Assembly (NCBI RefSeq): GCF_009687865.1
Contig: NZ_BLAE01000006.1
Location: forward strand, 1 to 64,000
Length of the DNA stretch: 64,000 bases
Direction of reading: 5' to 3'
Source: Acrocarpospora macrocephala
Lineage (GTDB): Bacteria > Actinomycetota > Actinomycetes > Streptosporangiales > Streptosporangiaceae
The translations under genes were made by a program, and so were the position numbers. Shown here piece after piece: positions 40,606-48,929 of the stretch. The first letter of the stretch is position 1; every line of letters starts with the position of its first letter. The notes beneath the pieces were generated by a model. That model saw nothing but the letters and a program-made list of their open reading frames with translations, was not told where the DNA came from and made no database searches.

Positions 40606-41973
40606 ATGGCGAAGCGGATCAGGCTGCACGGCCTGCGGCAGTCGACGGTCGGCCACACGGCGATCGGGCTCTGGCGCCATCCCGACAGCCAGGCCCACCG
40701 CTACCGCGAGCTGGACTACTGGGTGGAGACCGCGCGGATCCTGGAGCGGGGTGGATTCGACGCCCTGTTCATCGCCGACGCGCTGGGCCCGCTCGACGTC
40801 TACCAGGGCAGCGTCGACGCGGCCCTGCGGGACGGCATCCAGACCCCCACCGACGATCCGCTGCTGGGCATCAGCGCCATGGCCGCCGCCACCCGGCACC
40901 TCGGCTTCGCCGTCACGGTGTCCACCACGTACGAACAGCCGTACGCGTTCGCCCGGAAGATGGCGACCCTGGACCACCTGACCGGCGGGCGCATCGGCTG
41001 GAACATCGTGACCTCGGCCCTGGACAGCGCCGCGCGCAACCTCGGCCGGGACTCCCAGCTCCCCCACGACGAGCGGTACGCCGTCGCCGAGGAGTTCATG
41101 GAGGTCGTGTACAAACTCTGGGAAGGAAGCTGGGAGGACGACGCCGTGGTGCGCGACGCCGAGACCGGCGTCTTCGTCGACCCGGCGAAGGTCCACCCCG
41201 TCCGCCACCACGGCAAGCACTACCGCGTGCCGGACATCGCCCTGTTCGAGCCGTCCATCCAGCGGACTCCGGTGCTCTACCAGGCCGGCACTTCATCGGC
41301 CGGACGCGCCTTCGCCGCCCGCCACGCCGAGGGCGTCTTTCTCAGCACCTACCGCCCCGACATGGCACGCAAGCTAGTCGACGACATCCGGGAGCGGGCC
41401 CGGCAAGGCGGGCGCGACCCCCGATCACTGAAGTTCTTCGCCATCGCCACCGTGATCGTGGCAGCGACCGACGAGGAAGCACACGCCAAGCTCCGCGACT
41501 ACCAGCAGTACGCCAGCATCGAGGGGAGCCTCGCCCGCTGGAGCGCCCTCATGCACATCGACCTGTCCGGCCTCGACCACGACACCCCACTCGAGTACGT
41601 CGACACGGACGGCATCCGCGGCATGGTCGAGTTGTTCACCACCCTCGACCCGTCAACCCGGTGGACCCCCCGGGCGATCGCCGAGTTCGTCGGCGTGGGC
41701 GGTGGCGGCCCTGTCATCACCGGTTCCCCCGCGACGGTCGCCGACGAACTGGAACGCTGGCTCGACGAGGGCGACCTCGACGGCTTCAACATCGCCGACC
41801 CGGTCCCACCGGTCACCTTCCGCGATTTCGTCGACCTGGCCGTCCCAGAACTCCGCCGCCGCGGCCGCGTCTGGAACGACTACCCAGGCCAGACCCTCCG
41901 CGAGACCTTCTACGGCCCCGGCGTCACCCGTACTCGCCCCGACCATCCCGCATCGGCGTACCGACTTCGCTGA
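40606..41973 (+). CDS. NtaA/SnaA/DszA-family flavin-dependent monooxygenase
   Basis: Bacterial luciferase-fold enzyme of 455 residues that uses reduced flavin and oxygen: ETARILERGGFDALFIADALG, MATLDHLTGGRIGWNIVTSALDSAARNLG (regions), YAVAEEFMEVVYKLWEGSWEDDAV, and QAGTSSAGRAFAARHAEGVFLS. These are hallmarks of the NtaA/DszA group that cleaves C-N or C-S bonds in nitrilotriacetate or sulfones. GAGGAACC precedes the ATG. No flavin reductase is in the operon, so reduced flavin must come from elsewhere, or from the split-barrel protein. Its 3' end overlaps the convergent esterase gene by 50 bp. Desulfurisation is the favoured role. Confidence 0.9.
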   Translation: MAKRIRLHGLRQSTVGHTAIGLWRHPDSQAHRYRELDYWVETARILERGGFDALFIADALGPLDVYQGSVDAALRDGIQTPTDDPLLGISAMAAATRHLGFAVTVSTTYEQPYAFARKMATLDHLTGGRIGWNIVTSALDSAARNLGRDSQLPHDERYAVAEEFMEVVYKLWEGSWEDDAVVRDAETGVFVDPAKVHPVRHHGKHYRVPDIALFEPSIQRTPVLYQAGTSSAGRAFAARHAEGVFLSTYRPDMARKLVDDIRERARQGGRDPRSLKFFAIATVIVAATDEEAHAKLRDYQQYASIEGSLARWSALMHIDLSGLDHDTPLEYVDTDGIRGMVELFTTLDPSTRWTPRAIAEFVGVGGGGPVITGSPATVADELERWLDEGDLDGFNIADPVPPVTFRDFVDLAVPELRRRGRVWNDYPGQTLRETFYGPGVTRTRPDHPASAYRLR

Positions 41974-42916
41974 GCGAGAAGAACCGGTCGAGGTCGTCGG
42001 CGATGTCCTGGATCGCCTGCCTCGCGGCGGACAGCGCCCCCGGGAAGTTCAGGAACGCGTGCATCGTGTCCTCGTACTCCAGGTAGCTGACGTCCACTCC
42101 CGCCTTGTCCAGCCGTCCGGCGTACTCGCGAGCGTCGTCGCGCAGCGGGTCGCGGCCGGCGCCGAGGATGAGGGCCGGCGGGAGCCCCTCGAACGTCTGC
42201 GCTCGCAGCGGGGCGGCGTAGGGCGTGACGGGCTGGTCGGCCAGGTACTGGGCGTCGTACCACTCTTCCAGGCTGGAATTCAGCAGGTCGCCGTCGAACA
42301 GCCGGCGCGACTCGCAGTCCCGGCCGAAGTCGAGCGCCGGGTAGCAGAGGATCTGCCGCATCACCTGAGCTCCGCCGCGATCGCGGGCGAGCAGGCAGGC
42401 GGCCGCGACGAGGTTCGCACCGGCGCTCTGGCCGCCGGCCGCGATACGCCCGTCGCCACCGATCGCGGCGCCCTTGGCGGCCAGCCATTGGAGGGCGTCG
42501 TAGGTGTCGTGGAGGGCCGCCGGGAACGGGTGTTCCGGGGCGAGCCGGTAGTCGAGCGAGACCACATTCACGCCGGTACGCCGGGCCAGAGCCGAGCAGG
42601 CCACGTCCACGTCGGCGAGTGACCCGCCGACGAAGCCGCCGCCGTGGAGCCAGAGGAGCAGGGGCCGCGGTGTCTCCGCAGCGTGCCGGTACAGCCGGAC
42701 GCGCATCGGCGTCTCGCCGCGGGGCAGCAGCACGTCGGTGCGGACCCGGACGGGTTCCGTGTGGCCGGCCACCTCGGGGTCGGGCAGGCTCGCCCGGTCG
42801 GCGACAAGGTCGTCATAGGTGATCGATCCTGCCTGGGGTCCGATGAGATCGAGGAGAGCCGAGGTCTCCGGCGCGAATCGTGCGTCGCGCACTGCATGAG
42901 TCCGAATGTTGATCAC
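41924..42916 (-). CDS. HSL-type alpha/beta hydrolase (esterase)
   Basis: Esterase of 330 residues of the hormone-sensitive lipase group: oxyanion motif LWLHGGGFVGGSL, SLDYRLAPEHPFPAAL, nucleophile in AAGGQSAGANLVAA, Asp in ILGAGRDPLRDDA, and His in EYEDTMHAFLNF. No signal peptide. The GTG start overlaps the previous gene's stop (GTGA). The last 50 bp overlap the convergent monooxygenase gene, an unusually long overlap for two intact genes. Confidence 0.92.
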   Translation of the reverse strand: MINIRTHAVRDARFAPETSALLDLIGPQAGSITYDDLVADRASLPDPEVAGHTEPVRVRTDVLLPRGETPMRVRLYRHAAETPRPLLLWLHGGGFVGGSLADVDVACSALARRTGVNVVSLDYRLAPEHPFPAALHDTYDALQWLAAKGAAIGGDGRIAAGGQSAGANLVAAACLLARDRGGAQVMRQILCYPALDFGRDCESRRLFDGDLLNSSLEEWYDAQYLADQPVTPYAAPLRAQTFEGLPPALILGAGRDPLRDDAREYAGRLDKAGVDVSYLEYEDTMHAFLNFPGALSAARQAIQDIADDLDRFFSLSEVGTPMRDGRGEYG

Positions 42917-43452
42917 CCCTCAACGGCGGTCAGTCGGCCGAGGTGGACGGCGGCGTGCCAGTAGGGCGCCACGTTGGGCACCGACATGACGTACTGCGCC
43001 AGCGATCCGACACTCGGCGCCTGCGAATGTCCGAGCCCGGTCGGCGCACGCCATCCGTCCTCGTCATAGCTCCGCAGTTCCGCGAGGAGAGCTTCCTGAA
43101 CTGCGGAGTAGCGATCCGTCAACAGGCCCACGGGAAGGTCACGACCTGCGGCGACACCCGACTTGTTGAGCATCTGGCCCGCCTCGCGCGTCTCCCACAC
43201 CGATCGCAGGCTCCAGTGCGCACGTCCGAGACGCGCTTCCGTGAGCACCGCCAGGTTGATCTCGTCCCACATCAGCACATGGGCCACGAGGTCGCGCAGC
43301 GACTCGCAGAAGTCGCCGAGTGGGCCGCCGGCGACGCTGTATCCGGCCACCAGGTCCTCCTCCGAGCGTTGTGCGAGCTCCTCCAGCAGGAGTCCCCGGT
43401 CCACGCGGATACGCCGGGCGGCCTCCTCCATCGGCAATGCGCTTGTGCTCAC
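42913..43452 (-). CDS. DinB/ClbS-like four-helix bundle protein
   Basis: Protein of 179 residues, mostly helical: EEAARRIRVDRGLLLEELAQ, SLRDLVAHVLMWDEINLAVL, and YVMSVPNVAPYWHAAVHLGRL. The spaced histidines (VAHVLMWDE and YWHAAVHLGR) are typical of metal-binding DinB/ClbS/DfsB-type proteins. GTG 43452 was chosen because GGAG lies 7 nt upstream; the frame is open upstream but overlaps the ArsR gene in another frame. It is coupled to the esterase (GTGA). Candidates are self-protection or thiol transfer. Confidence 0.75.
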   Translation of the reverse strand: MSTSALPMEEAARRIRVDRGLLLEELAQRSEEDLVAGYSVAGGPLGDFCESLRDLVAHVLMWDEINLAVLTEARLGRAHWSLRSVWETREAGQMLNKSGVAAGRDLPVGLLTDRYSAVQEALLAELRSYDEDGWRAPTGLGHSQAPSVGSLAQYVMSVPNVAPYWHAAVHLGRLTAVEG

Positions 43453-43558
43453 AATCGTGCTCCGCTCTCGTATCCGTCCCTCGTCGTCCCCAAGAGGAAA
43501 GAGCATGCCGGTCGGGAAGGCGAGCGGACTGACGATGTTCGGCAATCGTCGCCACGTG

Positions 43559-44611
43559 TCAGCGGAGAAGGAGCCGCACGAGGTCCACGCCGACCGACTC
43601 GACCGCCTCCACCTCGAGGGCATACTGGACGAAACGCCCCTGCCGTTGGGCGCGGACCAGACCAGCGGACGCCAGCGCGCGAAGATGCCGGGTGACCTGG
43701 CTCGGGTCCATGCCCCACAAAGCCGCGATCTCGCCGGCGGTTCGCGGCTCGCTGGCGATCGCCCGGCAGACCTCCAGGCGGCCCGCGTGGGCGAGAACGG
43801 TGAGCCGGGAGAGTATCGCCGGGGCCGAGGGCACCGAGCCCTGATCGGCACCGGCGTCATGGATCAGCAGGAGCGGCTGACCTGGGATGTTCGCCACGTA
43901 CACGTGCGGGCGCACGAAAGCGCTCGGTGCGATCGCCAGGCCGCGGCGGGACACGTCGTGGCGACTGCTCTGGACCTTGGCGATGACGACGCTGCTACCG
44001 CGAACGCTCACGGCAGGGTCCAAGGAGGACAGCGCGGCCGCCACTCCGAAGCGCTGGAGAACGTCCTCGATCTGCCGCGATCGTGCGACGAGGTCCGGCT
44101 GGACGGTACGCCACTCGTCACGGAACCACTCCTGCCAGGTGGCCGCGAGAAAGTCCAGGAAGCGCCCGACCGCCTCCTCAGGCTGGTCGATCAGCGCGTC
44201 GACCAGAGCGGTGACGGCCGGTCCCCGAGACCTTCCCCACTTGCGGGCCGCAGCCGGATCTCCGGCACCCGATACCGGGCGCAGCAGCTGAGCCGCGAGC
44301 TCACGCGCCGGAATCCGCCGCATCCGCTCAACCTGCCCGGGAAAATCAGTCCGGTCCGGACTCCCGGTGACGCGCACGAACGGAGTCGCGCGGATCGCCT
44401 GAGTCGCCCATGCCCACGTCCTGCTCTGCTCGGCGAGAGCCGGGCTCATGGCCGCGCGCACGTTCTGTGCCCATTCCTCACGGTTGTGATGCTTCGGCTG
44501 ACCCAGTACGTGCAAGGCGGACCCGAGTTCGATCAAGGGCGCCACGACGACGTGGACGCGCTGAACCGGAAGCGACTTCAGCCCGGCGACGATGATCGGC
44601 ACACCATTCAT
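43559..44611 (-). CDS. Long ArsR-family transcriptional regulator (DUF5937-like N-terminus)
   Basis: Protein of 350 residues. The N-terminal two thirds resemble the DUF5937 domain seen in actinobacterial ArsR relatives (VVVAPLIELGSALHVLG, ATWQEWFRDEWRTVQP, SSVVIAKVQSSRH). The C-terminal winged helix is clear: ILSRLTVLAHAGRLEVCRAI, RTAGEIAALWGMDPSQVTRHLRAL, GLVRAQRQGRFVQYAL. Typical ArsR proteins have about 110 residues. It lies upstream of the ClbS-like and esterase genes and probably controls them. The 230-bp gap to the divergent RTX-protein gene likely contains both promoters. Confidence 0.85.
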   Translation of the reverse strand: MNGVPIIVAGLKSLPVQRVHVVVAPLIELGSALHVLGQPKHHNREEWAQNVRAAMSPALAEQSRTWAWATQAIRATPFVRVTGSPDRTDFPGQVERMRRIPARELAAQLLRPVSGAGDPAAARKWGRSRGPAVTALVDALIDQPEEAVGRFLDFLAATWQEWFRDEWRTVQPDLVARSRQIEDVLQRFGVAAALSSLDPAVSVRGSSVVIAKVQSSRHDVSRRGLAIAPSAFVRPHVYVANIPGQPLLLIHDAGADQGSVPSAPAILSRLTVLAHAGRLEVCRAIASEPRTAGEIAALWGMDPSQVTRHLRALASAGLVRAQRQGRFVQYALEVEAVESVGVDLVRLLLR

Positions 44612-44841
44612 TCTCGTACGCGCCGCCTGCCACCATGCGGCACACGTGCCGTTCTCATGCGATTCATGCCTGGTTTACGGATGTGCCACGCGGAGCGGCG
44701 CAATTGCCACTCTGTTCACCTGGGGTTATGCGGAATTGTTTGGGAATATCGCGACGCTGGGGCTCCATGAGGCCGGGGATTTCATGGCCTGAGGAAGCGT
44801 TCCGTGGGGCGTGAATTTGTTTGCGCAATAAGGAGAGCCAA

Positions 44842-46752
44842 ATGAAACGTGTGTTACTCACGGTAGCCGTCATGGTCGCGTTCCTGGCACCTGTCCAGGC
44901 ACCCGCGCACGCGTTGGATCCTGTGCCCGGCCAGCAGAACCTGGGGGTGGGGCCGTACCATGGCCGGCCGCCCCTGAAGAGCGTCATGCCCTCCGCCCTG
45001 GCGGACTTCAGCGGACGGAACACGAGCAAGGCGACGATGAGCGCCGACGGGCGCATCGTCGCATTCACCAGCACCAACTACCCCCAAACTCTCCACACCT
45101 GGGATCGGCGTACGGGGCAGACCACCCGGTACGACCTGACCCCGACGTCGTTCGAGGTCGTCGAGACTCTCGATCCGCAGATCAGCCCGGACGGCACGGC
45201 CGTGATCTTCGCGTCGTGGAACACGGGACCGCTGCCCAACCCCAACCCGCCGGAATCCGCGAACGTTCGCGGGCTGTACCACTACAACCTGCTGACCGGG
45301 GCGGTGACTCGACTCGACGTCAACGCCCAAGGCGTGACGAGTGACCGCTCGCCTGGCTCGTTCCGCTTCGTGGGCAACCACAGCGTCGCCTTCGCCAACG
45401 TCTCCGCCAACTTGCTTCCGTCCGGCGCCCATGGCGTCGTGATCCGTGTCCTGGGGACAGGTGAGCTGATCCGAATCCGCATGGACAACCCCCCGTACAA
45501 CGCGAGCGAATACACCGTCTACGGCGGCGACGAGGGCGGCCGGTTCATCGCGTTCCGGGCGGCCAGAAACGCCTTCCCGACCGTCATCGACGTGCTGTAC
45601 GTCTACGACCAGGTCACCACCCTCGTACGGGAAATCGCCACCGTCGACTACGCCGTCAACTACGGTGTGAACTTCCACGCGAGCGTCGACAACAAGCAAA
45701 AGCTCTACTTCAACGGCGAGGACGACAAGATCTACAAGCTGGACCTGCTCTCCGCCGGGGAACCCGAAGTGATCATCGAAGGGGTCGAGGGAACCGACAT
45801 CGCCGGGCCGGTGGAGCGGCCGACGGCGTCCCCGAACGGCCGGTTCGTCGCCGCCTGGAACCAGAGCAGGCCCGTCCTGCTCGACCAGACGACCGGACAG
45901 TTCAGGCGGTTCCCCCTGGTCCTCAGCGAATCCAGCACCGACCCCTATCCCTCCTCCCTCTCAACGGCGGACCTCGCGTTCTCCAGGAACGGGCGCCTGG
46001 CGCTCATCACCGGGATGAACGGCGTGCACCCGGAGGGCAGCTTCATCATCCAGCGCGACCTGGCCCAGGACTGCGATCCGGCGCTCGCCACGATCACCGG
46101 CTCCGGGACGATCTACGGAGGCCCTGGCGACGACGTCATCCACGGCTCCCCCGGGCCCGACGTGATCAACGCCTACGGCGGCGACGACGTGGTGTGCGGG
46201 TTCGGGGGTGACGACACCATCCTCGGTGGCGCCGGCCGCGACGTGCTGTACGGCGGCGAAGGCGACGACCTGCTCCGCGGCATCGAAGACGACGACGTGA
46301 TCGAGGGCGGCCCGGGCGCGGACGTCATGAACGGCGGCGCGGGCTTCGACGCGGTCTCTTACCTCGACGCCCCGGCCGGGGTGGACGTCAGCCTCTCCGG
46401 AGCCGCCCCGAACGACGGAGTCCCCGGCGAGGGCGACACGGTCGGTGTGGACTTCGAAGTCGTCCTCGGCTCGAAGCACGACGACACGATCGCCGGGCGG
46501 GACCGCGACGAGATCCTGTTCGGCTTCCAGGGCTCCGACCACCTGGCCGGATACGACGGCGCGGACACCCTGTACGGCGGCTTCGGCACCGACGTCCTGA
46601 TCGGAGACGCGGGAGACGATCGTCTCGACGGAGGCCTCGACACCGAGGACATCTGCGACGGCGGTCCAGGCACCGACACCTTCGTGACGAATTCCTACTA
46701 CACCTTCTTCAACAACACCTTGGGCTGCGAGATCAACAGAAGCCAGCCCTAG
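44842..46752 (+). CDS. Secreted beta-propeller protein with RTX-type calcium-binding repeats
   Basis: Secreted protein of 636 residues. The signal peptide (MKRVLLTVAVMVAFLAPVQAPAHA) has AAGGAGAG before the ATG. Residues about 50-410 show repeated TolB/propeller blades (ATMSADGRIVAFTSTN, PQISPDGTAVIFASW, RPTASPNGRFVAAWN, DLAFSRNGRLALIT). Residues about 425-620 contain RTX nonapeptides of the type GGxGxDxhx (GGPGDDVIHG, GGDDTILGGAGRDVLYGGEGDDLL, GGPGADVMNGG), which bind calcium and fold after export. Cys residues occur in the RTX part. No type I secretion genes are near, and the Sec signal suggests Sec export, as usual in actinobacteria. Confidence 0.88.
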   Translation: MKRVLLTVAVMVAFLAPVQAPAHALDPVPGQQNLGVGPYHGRPPLKSVMPSALADFSGRNTSKATMSADGRIVAFTSTNYPQTLHTWDRRTGQTTRYDLTPTSFEVVETLDPQISPDGTAVIFASWNTGPLPNPNPPESANVRGLYHYNLLTGAVTRLDVNAQGVTSDRSPGSFRFVGNHSVAFANVSANLLPSGAHGVVIRVLGTGELIRIRMDNPPYNASEYTVYGGDEGGRFIAFRAARNAFPTVIDVLYVYDQVTTLVREIATVDYAVNYGVNFHASVDNKQKLYFNGEDDKIYKLDLLSAGEPEVIIEGVEGTDIAGPVERPTASPNGRFVAAWNQSRPVLLDQTTGQFRRFPLVLSESSTDPYPSSLSTADLAFSRNGRLALITGMNGVHPEGSFIIQRDLAQDCDPALATITGSGTIYGGPGDDVIHGSPGPDVINAYGGDDVVCGFGGDDTILGGAGRDVLYGGEGDDLLRGIEDDDVIEGGPGADVMNGGAGFDAVSYLDAPAGVDVSLSGAAPNDGVPGEGDTVGVDFEVVLGSKHDDTIAGRDRDEILFGFQGSDHLAGYDGADTLYGGFGTDVLIGDAGDDRLDGGLDTEDICDGGPGTDTFVTNSYYTFFNNTLGCEINRSQP

Positions 46753-46754
46753 CT

Positions 46755-46850
46755 GCGACCTTGTCACTCAGGCTTCAGCCGGCCGACGGCATCATCTCCG
46801 ACGATGTCGACCTGCTCGCACGGGTCGCCCGCCGCAACGGCCTGCGGTAA
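46755..46850 (+). pseudogene. Candidate 3' remnant of an unidentified gene
   Basis: An open stretch with strong coding-like third-position GC ends in TAA at 46850. Its last residues read LQPADGIISDDVDLLARV followed by ARRNGLR, like the tail of a folded protein, but no start codon or ribosome site exists and the frame runs back into the RTX gene in another frame. I cannot name the parent family. It is followed by a terminator hairpin. Confidence 0.3.
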
Positions 46851-46865
46851 GGCGGTACGTGCAGC

Positions 46866-46896
46866 GCGGCGGCCCGGGTTTCCGCCGGGCCGCCGC
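46866..46896. terminator. Bidirectional hairpin between convergent genes
   Basis: Perfect 11-bp arms GCGGCGGCCCG and CGGGCCGCCGC with a 9-nt loop, located between the plus-strand RTX gene/remnant and the 3' end of the minus-strand FMN reductase gene. Confidence 0.75.
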
Positions 46897-46907
46897 TCGC
46901 GCGGGAG

Positions 46908-47465
46908 CTACTGACGAAGGGGCGCCAGCGCGTCGGACCAGGCGACGACCTGGTCGAACGTCGTGGCCAGCGCGTCGACCTGGTGCGCGCCCGGGGTCAG
47001 CGTGGTGAAGTTCTCGAAGTCGGTGTAGAACGACAGGGCCACCTGGGACCTCGTCGTCGCCAATTGGACCTCGGCGGCGACCAGCCGCAGGTGCTCCACC
47101 GCCCGGACCCCGCCCGCGACGCCGTAGCTGACGAACCCGGCCGCCTTGTTGTTCCACTCCGCGTACAGGAAGTCGATGGCGTTCTTCAGCACGCCCGTGG
47201 TCGAGTGGTTGTACTCGGGCGTGACGAACACGAACCCGTCGAACCCGCCGATGACCTCCGACCATGCCTTCGTGTGCTCGTTGTCGTAGCGACCGCCAGA
47301 GGCGGGCACCGGCTCGTCGAGATGGGGCAGCGGGTGATCGATGAGGTCGACGATCTCGAACTTGGCGTCCTGCCGCCCTTCCGCCTGGGCGAGCACCCAG
47401 TCGGCCACAACCCGGCTGTAACGCCCGGGCCGTACGCTGCCAACGATGATGGCGATCCTCGTCAC
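46908..47465 (-). CDS. NAD(P)H-dependent FMN reductase-type flavoprotein
   Basis: Flavodoxin-fold reductase of 185 residues: phosphate-binding IIVGSVRPGRYSRVVADWV, FVFVTPEYNHSTTGVLKNAIDFLYAEW (region), and KAAGFVSYGVAGGVRAVEHLR. It should reduce FMN or quinones, or act as an azoreductase. GTG 47465 has GAGGAG 7 nt upstream. Divergent from an HxlR regulator with an operator-like palindrome between them, a common arrangement for electrophile- or quinone-induced reductases. Confidence 0.9.
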   Translation of the reverse strand: MTRIAIIVGSVRPGRYSRVVADWVLAQAEGRQDAKFEIVDLIDHPLPHLDEPVPASGGRYDNEHTKAWSEVIGGFDGFVFVTPEYNHSTTGVLKNAIDFLYAEWNNKAAGFVSYGVAGGVRAVEHLRLVAAEVQLATTRSQVALSFYTDFENFTTLTPGAHQVDALATTFDQVVAWSDALAPLRQ

Positions 47466-47568
47466 GTCTTGTCTCCTCACGGTCGGTGATGTCCTTGGAC
47501 GGCCTGCCAACGACCGTCCCGACCGGCTGAGCGGCTTTACGGAGACGTTGATTCCCACTCGAGAACAT

Positions 47569-47582
47569 GCACTATTTAGTGC
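47569..47582. promoter_or_regulatory. Operator-like palindrome GCACTA-TT-TAGTGC
   Basis: Perfect 6-bp arms with a 2-nt centre, 39 bp upstream of the hxlR-type gene and 104 bp upstream of the divergent FMN reductase gene. HxlR regulators often bind such short palindromes in divergent promoters; assignment to this regulator is inferred. Confidence 0.5.
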
Positions 47583-47621
47583 GATACGCACCTCAAAGTA
47601 CATATTGCGAAAGGAGCCATA

Positions 47622-48011
47622 ATGACAATTCCCGACCTTGCCAACACCGCCTCGGCCTGCGACGATGACCAGCTCAAATCAGTACTCCGCGGCCTGCTCA
47701 CCACCATCGGCGACAAATGGACCCTCGTCGTCATCGCCTCCCTCACCCAGGGCGAACAGCGCTTCACCACCCTCCTGCGCACCATCGACGGCATCTCCCA
47801 CCGCATGCTCACCAAAACCCTCCGCGACCTCGAACGCGACGGCCTGGTCACCCGCCAGGCCCACGCCGAGGTCCCGCCCCGCGTCGAATACTCCCTCACT
47901 CCCCTGGGCCACACCCTCCTCGACCCGATCGAGTCCCTCACCCACTGGGTCGAAGCTCACGGCCACACAATTCTCGCCAACCGCACACAACCCCACCGGA
48001 CCTCGCGCTGA
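47622..48011 (+). CDS. HxlR-family transcriptional regulator
   Basis: Winged-helix regulator of 129 residues: LTTIGDKWTLVVIASLTQGEQRFTTLLRTI (region), GISHRMLTKTLRDLERDGLVTRQ, VPPRVEYSLTPLGHTLL. A Cys near the N-terminus (ASACDDDQL) could serve as a redox or electrophile sensor as in some HxlR members. AAAGGAG precedes the ATG. It likely controls itself and the divergent FMN reductase. Confidence 0.92.
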   Translation: MTIPDLANTASACDDDQLKSVLRGLLTTIGDKWTLVVIASLTQGEQRFTTLLRTIDGISHRMLTKTLRDLERDGLVTRQAHAEVPPRVEYSLTPLGHTLLDPIESLTHWVEAHGHTILANRTQPHRTSR

Positions 48012-48022
48012 CCTGCTGATGT

Positions 48023-48133
48023 CGCGCCGTCCGCACGCTCGATGTTCACGTCGCCCACCTGAGGGCCAGGCTCAGTGAGCCCAACGTGGTGGGGACCGTA
48101 CGAGGTGTGGATTATTGGTCGATGTCCGGATAA
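48023..48133 (+). pseudogene. Remnant of an OmpR-family response regulator C-terminus
   Basis: Reading plus from 48023 gives RAVRTLDVHVAHLRARLSEP followed by NVVGTVRGVDYWSMSG and a TAA at 48131. This matches the recognition helix and wing of OmpR-type winged helices (RTLDVHVARLRxKL...TVRGVGYR). No receiver domain, start codon or ribosome site lies upstream; the HxlR gene ends 11 nt before. I read it as a truncated relic left by rearrangement. Confidence 0.65.
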
Positions 48134-48205
48134 AGGTTGGCAATTACTGCCAGAGGTGATCACGACAGAGGTGCTAGTGAGCAGGATGCGATAAATGTTC
48201 ATGCC

Positions 48206-48841
48206 ATGAATACGAGGCTTCTTCGCCTGTTAAGCGCTCCCCTGCTCGCCCTGTCCCTCGTGCTCTCGGTCATGGGCACGGCGGCGCAGGCCGACACTGA
48301 CGCCCAGCTCGCCCAACAGTGGCAGTACGCCTGGAACACGTACAAGTTCTACCAGGTGGCCGACCCCCTGCCGGACGGCCGGGCGCGCAAGTCCCAGAGC
48401 ATCTCCATCGTCATCAACGCGCCGCGTACCCGCGTCTTCAAGGCCTATTCCAACTTCGAGAACCACATCGGGGCAAACCCGTTCCTCGAGCGGGTGGTCA
48501 CCCACTCCGACAAGACCAAGCACGGCGTACGGACCAAGAACCTCACCGCGATCGAGGTGATCCCTGTCGAGCCGGACCCCATCACGCTGAACACGCACGC
48601 CCAGCAGCGCATCAACCTCGACAATTACTGCTACGAGGTCGACTCGTGGTCGACGGGGAACATCGTGACCCACCAGAAGATCGTGTTTGAGAACCTCGGC
48701 GGGTCGCGCACCCGCGTGACCGAGCACCTGACCTTCGAGACGACCCAGGACCTCATCGACTTCACGCTGTCTCAGGGCGTGCTGGCGCACCAGGGCATCC
48801 AGCAGGGCCTGAAGCAGCGCATCGAGAGCGGCGCACTCTAG
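48206..48841 (+). CDS. Secreted SRPBCC-like protein
   Basis: Protein of 211 residues with a signal peptide (MNTRLLRLLSAPLLALSLVL, cleavage near AAQA). The body shows SISIVINAPRTRVFKAYSNF, ENHIGANPFLERVVTHSD and TRVTEHLTFETTQDLIDFTL, consistent with a START/SRPBCC lipid- or ligand-binding fold, which is rarely exported. No clear ribosome site. A strong terminator follows. Ligand unknown. Confidence 0.68.
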   Translation: MNTRLLRLLSAPLLALSLVLSVMGTAAQADTDAQLAQQWQYAWNTYKFYQVADPLPDGRARKSQSISIVINAPRTRVFKAYSNFENHIGANPFLERVVTHSDKTKHGVRTKNLTAIEVIPVEPDPITLNTHAQQRINLDNYCYEVDSWSTGNIVTHQKIVFENLGGSRTRVTEHLTFETTQDLIDFTLSQGVLAHQGIQQGLKQRIESGAL

Positions 48842-48856
48842 CCCTCGCGGGTCGTG

Positions 48857-48887
48857 GTGGCCCGCCGCTGCCACAGCGGCGGGCCAC
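48857..48887 (+). terminator. Strong 14-bp stem hairpin
   Basis: Perfect arms GTGGCCCGCCGCTG and CAGCGGCGGGCCAC with a CCA loop, 15 nt after the SRPBCC gene stop. Typical actinobacterial terminator without a U tract. Confidence 0.85.
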
Positions 48888-48929
48888 TGAAGCCAGTACG
48901 AGTCACGCGGGCGGCCTAGAGTTGGCCGC

